A stretch of 64,000 nt of DNA. Origin: Nemophila menziesii (lineage: Eukaryota; Streptophyta; Magnoliopsida; Boraginales; Hydrophyllaceae). The notes under the pieces were generated by a model. The model did not search any database. It saw nothing but the letters and a program-made list of their open reading frames with translations, and was not told where the DNA came from. A program made the translations under genes and the position numbers. This document shows positions 58,346 to 64,000 of the stretch, piece after piece. The DNA is taken from positions 4,960,001 through 5,024,000 of the forward strand of contig JARWIR010000018.1 of assembly GCA_029959085.1 (NCBI GenBank). The letters are read 5' to 3'. How positions within the stretch are numbered: position 1 is the stretch's first letter; each line of letters opens with the position of its first letter.

Positions 58346-58717
58346 GCCGCCGTCCTGGGCAAGTGCAACAAGGGCGAGTGCACAAGACCCTTTCAATGTG
58401 AAAAAAAAACCATTTTCAATTCCTAATCAATTTGTATGTTTTCTCTTAATTTACTAGATCTATCGTAATTATCATTATAAACAAAAAATAGTATACCTAT
58501 ATTTCAACATGTTATATTTTAAATATTATACGATTCGTCAAATCTTCAAGGTCGAGGTAATTTTTATTTTAATAATATATATTTAATTTTGTTTATATTA
58601 TATGATTAAGTATAATCCATATATTAATTTTATAATTTCTTAATTATTTAAATTATAATTATAAATCTTGCATTTGATGGTGGTAATTTTTTTCTTTTGT
58701 TTGTTGTAATTTTGTTT
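58346..58717. mobile_element. Insertion in copy D/A, right part lost (58.3 kb)
   Basis: The first ~370 bp of the insertion remain. It ends at CAAG (58,718-58,721), where core sequence begins. Confidence 0.6.
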
Positions 58718-60381
58718 CAAGGGGTGATGTACATAAGCTTGTTTTCTAAAATAACAAAGTTTCGGTAAAATATCTGAATAATAATTCATGCTTAACTTTT
58801 TCTCATTTTTGTAACAAAAAATATGTATTAGCCATAGCAAACATTTTCTCATAAAAGAGACATATTTAAGAATTTTAATGGTAACCTTCCAGTTTTATGG
58901 GGCCACCCCGCTGAACCTCATATATATTACATGAAGTAAAGCTGCATTACGATAATAAAAACGTGGAGTAAATGTTAAATTTATAAAATGTTGTTGGTGT
59001 ACAAGAATAATATTATGTTTCATTTTTTTAAGTAAAAGAAAGATATAAAAAACCAATTTTTATAACCCAATAAAATATAATTTTTGTTTTCATACGAATC
59101 AACAAAAGCAAAATAATGTCCACGAGATAATTCAAAGTATTGTCTTATGACACATAAACATAAAAAATAACTTAACAAATCTTGTTTCTCTACTCATCTT
59201 CACTCTCAGTTTCGTCATCGTTATGGAATTTAGCGTTGAACATCTTTGTAGGTTGGGTATTGTTTTTGAACATTTGTTATATTGTTTTTATACCCCATTT
59301 AATATCCCTTGTTAATGCCTTCCTCCCCAATATTTCTCAATAACCTCTCAAACACTCTTGACTACTTATGATTAGAATAACTTTCTTGTTTCAAATTAGA
59401 ATTGACTTTGTCACTTCTCACGCGTCACTGACTTCAAGGTACATCTGAATTAAATGAAATTTCTTCAAAATATCTAACCAGTTAATAGTGGTGACTGAAA
59501 CAATATGACGTTAAGAGTTTTTCGGTATACGCTATAGCTTTCCCAAAGTGACTTTTATTTCTCTTTACGTCGAGGCTTAGGTTTGGAATTCAATTCTTGA
59601 CTTCTATTCATCTCCTTGAACTCTAATGTTAGTAATTTACCTAATGTTTACACACTAAACATACAACTAAAGTACAAAAACTGTATAAATAGCATAATGT
59701 CCTAAAGAATGTAAAAAAGTAAGATATGGAAAATATTAAAGAAAACCTCACTTAGGTCTCGTAAACCCTCAAAAATATGTCTCGTGAGTAGATTAATTTA
59801 TCACAACAGAAGAGGGATAAATAGAAAGATAATGAATGCTACTAAATAAACTATCTTAATAACTCTCATATAGTGGTGTCTAAGAAATAATACACAAATA
59901 CACGTAATAAACAAAAAATTAACATATCACAAATTTAATATTGGATTAACTTCGCAATGCAAGAAGGAGCGGTTCTCAATTAGGTTTATATGGAGACTAT
60001 AGGGAATTCATAGGTCCTCCCTTATGTCTAATGATAAACTTAGTTACTCCTTAATCGTTCAATCGTTACTCATCCAATAGCTAGAAGTCCTAAGGTCTTT
60101 TCAGTTATAGCGTAGGATTAGGAATGGTATGATATATTTGGATTACGTAAAGTGATATTTTGAATCTCTACTCACTAACCAACAAAGAAACTCTATAGAG
60201 CTTGAGTTACTCTCGAGAATTACCTAACTTAACCCAATGTCGATACTATAATCAGCATCCCCAAATACCCAGTAGCACTACTTGATGATTTACAAAAAAT
60301 TCCACGTTGTCGGTTTTTTTCAATTATTCTTCTTTATTTATATGTATGTATATATATATATACATATTTATATATACATAA

Positions 60382-60420
<39 letters not shown>

Positions 60421-61745
60421 GCTGGTAATGACACTCTTTATGAGGTTAGATGTCATACCACTTATTTTTTTCCTCTTTTTTTCCAAGACCCCAACAAATC
60501 ATTACAATACAAATATTTCAGCAATAGATCACAACTAAAAGCTCATAAAATCCCCACCCAATGTTCCCATAATATGGTGCCACCATTCCAAACTCAAGCT
60601 CTACTAGTACTAGTATTAGTGTTGTCATATCGGAAAGTCTTATAATCTTAGACTTATGGCTTATAACATGGAAAAAAAGTAGGCTAAAAGATAAAAAGGG
60701 CCTTAGGTGGATGATAATTTAATAAACACGGGCGAGCAAACTGAAAGATAAAAGTGACTCATCAAATAAATGCATTAAACATTTACCTAACTACTAGAGT
60801 TTGTTATTTTCTCACTTTTAGTTCATAAGATAAGCGAATTATTCTCGCTCAAGGTTTCCTATATTTAAACTTAACTTATACGCATTGCTGATTAATCCTA
60901 TTTATCCTCTATTAAATTTCTTCATGCATATACGTTACGCATTTTGCGAAATCTTTCAAAACACACAATTCCCTATCATTAACTTGCTAAACCCAGGCTA
61001 TAAAAAGGAAAATTCACTACATTCTACATCTATTCCTTATACCAATATTTTTACAAATTTTATGGTTTTTAAGAAATTAATAACAAAACGATAAATGAGG
61101 AAAATGAATACCCCATCCCAATGCACACCTGAGTAGTGTCCGTAAAACTCGAAAAAGACTCAAAAAATAAATAAAATTATAAATATACATTAATCAAATA
61201 AAAAAGTTTAAGGAAAGGGTTTAGGAGACATTAAGAGGTCGTATGACATCTCCTCAAAAACGCGATCAAAATAGGTCTCAGTATTTTCTTCCCCGATTTT
61301 CACCATGATGCGCTCAATATCTCGCATTAGGTTCAACTGGTTCATGATATTGTTGTGATGTAACTTTTCTACTCTTGCAACTATATTCATTAGTGACACG
61401 ACCCACACTAGGGGACCGGTTTCAATGTTATACATACATATTCATGGAATTGAGGAAGAATAGTGATCATTTGTAATTGGTTATTTCCCTTTTTCTTTAG
61501 CCAGAACTATACACCTCTCACTATGTAAATATTTGAAGACCAGACCTTCGATAACAGACTAGGCAAAATGACTAAACCCATTAGAGATTAAAACCGTGAA
61601 GAACATAGTCTAGACCTCCAAAGACAAAACTAGGTGGAATGCCTAAACATGTTGAAGAGTGATCTAGAATGATGGAAACCAGATGCGCGACACAATTTAT
61701 CATCAAAGTTTTGAATTTAACTTAAAGTTTAATCTAACATATTAA
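58718..61745. mobile_element. Core 4: right half of a core
   Basis: Starts in the middle of a core at the position equivalent to ~33,888 and runs to its right inverted end (~61,524-61,667). The integrase relic and GC palindromes are absent. Includes a 70-codon minus frame at 58,640-58,852 that only exists because it spans the junction, and the TA tract at 60,345-60,418. Confidence 0.7.
61208..61435 (-). CDS. Unassigned coiled-coil-like frame, 75 codons (core 4)
   Basis: Same frame as 36,410-36,601. A single change (TAA to TCA; the + strand reads GTATGACATC rather than GTATTACATC) removes the stop and extends it by 12 residues (SYDLLMSPKPFP). Role unknown. Confidence 0.28.
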   Translation of the reverse strand: MYNIETGPLVWVVSLMNIVARVEKLHHNNIMNQLNLMRDIERIMVKIGEENTETYFDRVFEEMSYDLLMSPKPFP

Positions 61746-62890
61746 GAAATTACATCAAAAGACTTGGACCTAATGTATATAAAGGACTCAATATATGCGT
61801 TAGTGTATAGGTTTGCGACAAAACTGTGCACTCTCTTCTGCTAATGCATCAAAGAAAGCTTGGTTCAAAAACACTATCCTCCTAATACAAAAACCAAATA
61901 TTCAACAATAATTTTAAAATCTTAGAATATTTTGATCTATAAATTATTAACATAATTTTTTTAGTAAACCAACTTTAATTGAGGTTAACATTACCTGGAC
62001 TAATCTGATATGAAAAAAAGTGTACAAGTCACATTTATACACTTTAATTCCAAAGGTTTTCGAATAAGCATTAAATCAGATTGAACAATATAACACTAAT
62101 AGCATTTCACATTATTAAACCACGTAAATCTACCTTTTTTTAAGATTGAATAGCATAGTCTATAATGCAATAGTAATTTGCTACCATTCGAAACACTAAT
62201 GTATATCTGGCCAACAACATAACACAAGGACCAATAAAAAAATTAACTATATTATGTATTTAAATCTTGAACTTGTATTACCATAAAATAAATAATTTGA
62301 CTAAGCTACATTCTGCATAAAGAGATATAGAGTGATAAAAACTTCATAGGTACCTTAAATATCTGCAATTAATCTAAAAAAACATTAAATTTTCCAAAAA
62401 CTCGAAGTTAGAAACCTTAATCAATATATTAAATTTCCTTACAAATCTGTAAATCTGTAAATTTGCAACTAATAAGCATTCACGATTTCATTTGTGCTCA
62501 TCATTTTCTCTGATGAATAAATAACTAAATAAATAAATAATTATCAAATATAACAAGGTATAAATAGAGAAATCAAATAGTACCTTGTGTTGGTTATATG
62601 CACCAATAGACAACTTAGTTATCTCCATAATGGTGAAATCCCAAACATAAAAAAATACATAATAGAAATATTGTATTATTTGAAAAATAAATAGATTGGA
62701 GAGGTTATATTTCTTTTAAGACGAGAGAGGGGAGATGAATGAGGATAAAATAAAGAACAAGAGTATTTAGATATTGGACGCTAGATTGGGTTGAAATTTT
62801 TTACGGTTCTACAAGATTGGGTTGGATTTTTGAATGGTCTTTTCTCAACTTTAGTTTTGGGTATTATCCAACATTACTGTTAGCTAAGGT
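61745..62890 (-). repeat. E-right arm flanking core 4
   Basis: Matches 36,905-38,060, including the outer-arm deletion at ~62,793. Confidence 0.8.
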
Positions 62891-62949
62891 TGTTAAAAAA
62901 ATATTTAAATTGTTATATTAGAAATAATGTTTTTGAAAAAATAACCATT

Positions 62950-63137
62950 GTGGGCTCAAGCCCACTTTAACTATTGTTTAAACAGCCAATTCACCTACCC
63001 AGTCCACTAACAATCGCACACTTTGTCCCTCACTATATATACATATAGTAATCATGAAACCTTACTACATACTCAATATAGGGTTTCGATTTGTTTTTAT
63101 TTTTTTCTTAGGGTTTTGAAACAAGGGAGGATAGCAG
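62950..63137 (+). pseudogene. CSD copy D stub (63.0 kb)
   Basis: AGG for ATG at 63,123-63,125; interrupted after ATAGCAGA as in all D copies. Confidence 0.62.
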
Positions 63138-63772
63138 AGCCGCCGTCAAGTGCAACAAGGGCGACTGCACAAGACCCTTTCAATGTGAAAAAAAAACATT
63201 TTTAAATATTATACGATTCATCAAATCTTCAAGGTCGAGGTAATTTATATTTTAATAATATATATTTAATTTTGTTTATATTATATGATTAAGTATAATC
63301 CATATATTAATTTTATAATTTATTAATAATTTAAATTATAATTATAAATCTTGCATTAGATGTTGGTAATTTTTTTCTTTTGCCTGTTGTAATTCTTTTT
63401 CAAGTTGTAAATACTTTTGTGGCGAACAATCATTAAGTTGTAAGTTGTCGTACTCTTTTTTCTTTTCTCAAAATATTGCAAGTTGCAATATAGATCTTAC
63501 AAATTACATATGCTTGTAACAATTTTTGGAAAAAAAATGTTTACAATTTACAAATTGTATGCAAATAGAAATTACAATACGGTTTGTTTAAAATTTGAAA
63601 TAAAAGATGTTTTGATAATTTATCATTTTTATAGAATTTTTTTTATGCAACATTTTTTAAAAAAGAATTTTTTTAATATGTCTGTAAGCCTGCAACATGT
63701 GAATCTGTCCTTGTTAATTGTTTTTTATATATATTAGAAGCATAGAATTTAAATTAGTATTTATTAAATATA

Positions 63773-63819
<47 letters not shown>

Positions 63820-64000
63820 AAAATAAAATTTTACAGTAATTAAAAGATGAAGAATTTAAATTAAAATTGATTAGTTGATGTTAACAATTATTTTTATAAA
63901 ATTTATTAGGCTCGATTAGAGTGATGTAAGAATTTTTATACTTTACTATTCTAATCTAATATGCTAAAAAATATTTTATACATGTTATTTTATTGTATGT
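63138..64000. mobile_element. Insertion in copy D/A, continues past the window end
   Basis: Shares the two internal deletions of the 38,298 copy. Contains a long TA tract at about 63,776-63,817. Confidence 0.58.

Larger units (their letters stand above)
54872..58717. repeat. 4.53 kb unit, truncated at the 58.72 kb junction
   Basis: Normal order B, C, E-left, E-right, D, then the insertion is cut after about 370 bp where the sequence switches to core sequence. Confidence 0.9.
58718..64000. repeat. Near-identical duplicate of about 33,888-39,160
   Basis: Offset about 24,830-24,840 throughout, with very few substitutions visible and microsatellite length changes. It covers the core right half, E-right, D stub and insertion, and continues beyond the window. 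Confidence 0.92.

Noticed and set aside
1..64000. CRISPR array, prophage, bacterial operon or viral genome
   Set aside because: The repeats are kilobase units, not short regularly spaced repeats. There are no ribosome-binding sites, bacterial genes or replication genes; the integrase relic is of the plant retrotransposon type.
1..64000. tRNA or rRNA genes
   Set aside because: No cloverleaf with A/B boxes and no rRNA-like GC-rich conserved segment was seen by eye. A covariance-model search was not possible here.

Overview
The window looks like nuclear DNA of a land plant. It is very AT-rich, has plant-style TATA boxes and telo-box (TTAGGGTTT) 5' leaders, carries decayed fragments of a Ty3/gypsy retrotransposon integrase of plant type, and has a recurrent small gene fragment related to plant cold-shock-domain (CSD) RNA-binding proteins. 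I see no bacterial, viral or organellar gene set and no ordinary single-copy host gene. I cannot name the species. Nearly every base belongs to one repeat family in various rearranged states.

Layout. (1) 1-18,126: four head-to-tail units of about 4.53 kb, with a fifth unit starting at about 18,127. (2) 18,127-20,000: rearranged zone with a chimeric CSD copy, a TA microsatellite, a truncated CSD copy and a ~357 bp block repeated three times. (3) 20,000-28,250: the least-deleted form of the family. A ~1.2 kb arm (called E) lies on the + strand, then a ~5.7 kb core, then the same arm on the - strand. (4) 28,250-46,250: two tandem ~9.6 kb units, each with the inverted E arm, the CSD modules and a copy of the core. 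(5) 46,250-58,717: a deleted junction unit, then more 4.53 kb units. (6) 58,718-64,000: a near-identical duplicate of about 33,890-39,160, joined at a short microhomology.

Anatomy of a 4.53 kb unit. CSD copy B (+) and CSD copy C (-) face each other tail to tail. With their promoters they form a ~0.95 kb palindrome. Next comes a second palindrome: E-left (+), a ~0.4 kb loop, and E-right (-). Then comes CSD copy D/A (+), split after the codons for Met-Glu-Asp-Ser-Arg by a ~1.05 kb insertion flanked by the 8-bp direct repeat ATAGCAGA. The 4.53 kb unit is best explained as an internal-deletion derivative of the longer form that still has the core between its E arms.

Function. The CSD open frames (71-85 codons) keep parts of the nucleic-acid-binding motifs RNP1 and RNP2, but most end early and several are frameshifted. 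The most plausible biological output is RNA: transcription from either promoter of the B/C palindrome would give a long self-complementary transcript, a possible small-RNA precursor. That is inference; no expression data are available here. Relationships between copies were judged by eye, without alignment software, so boundaries are good to roughly 10-30 bases unless a junction is described exactly.
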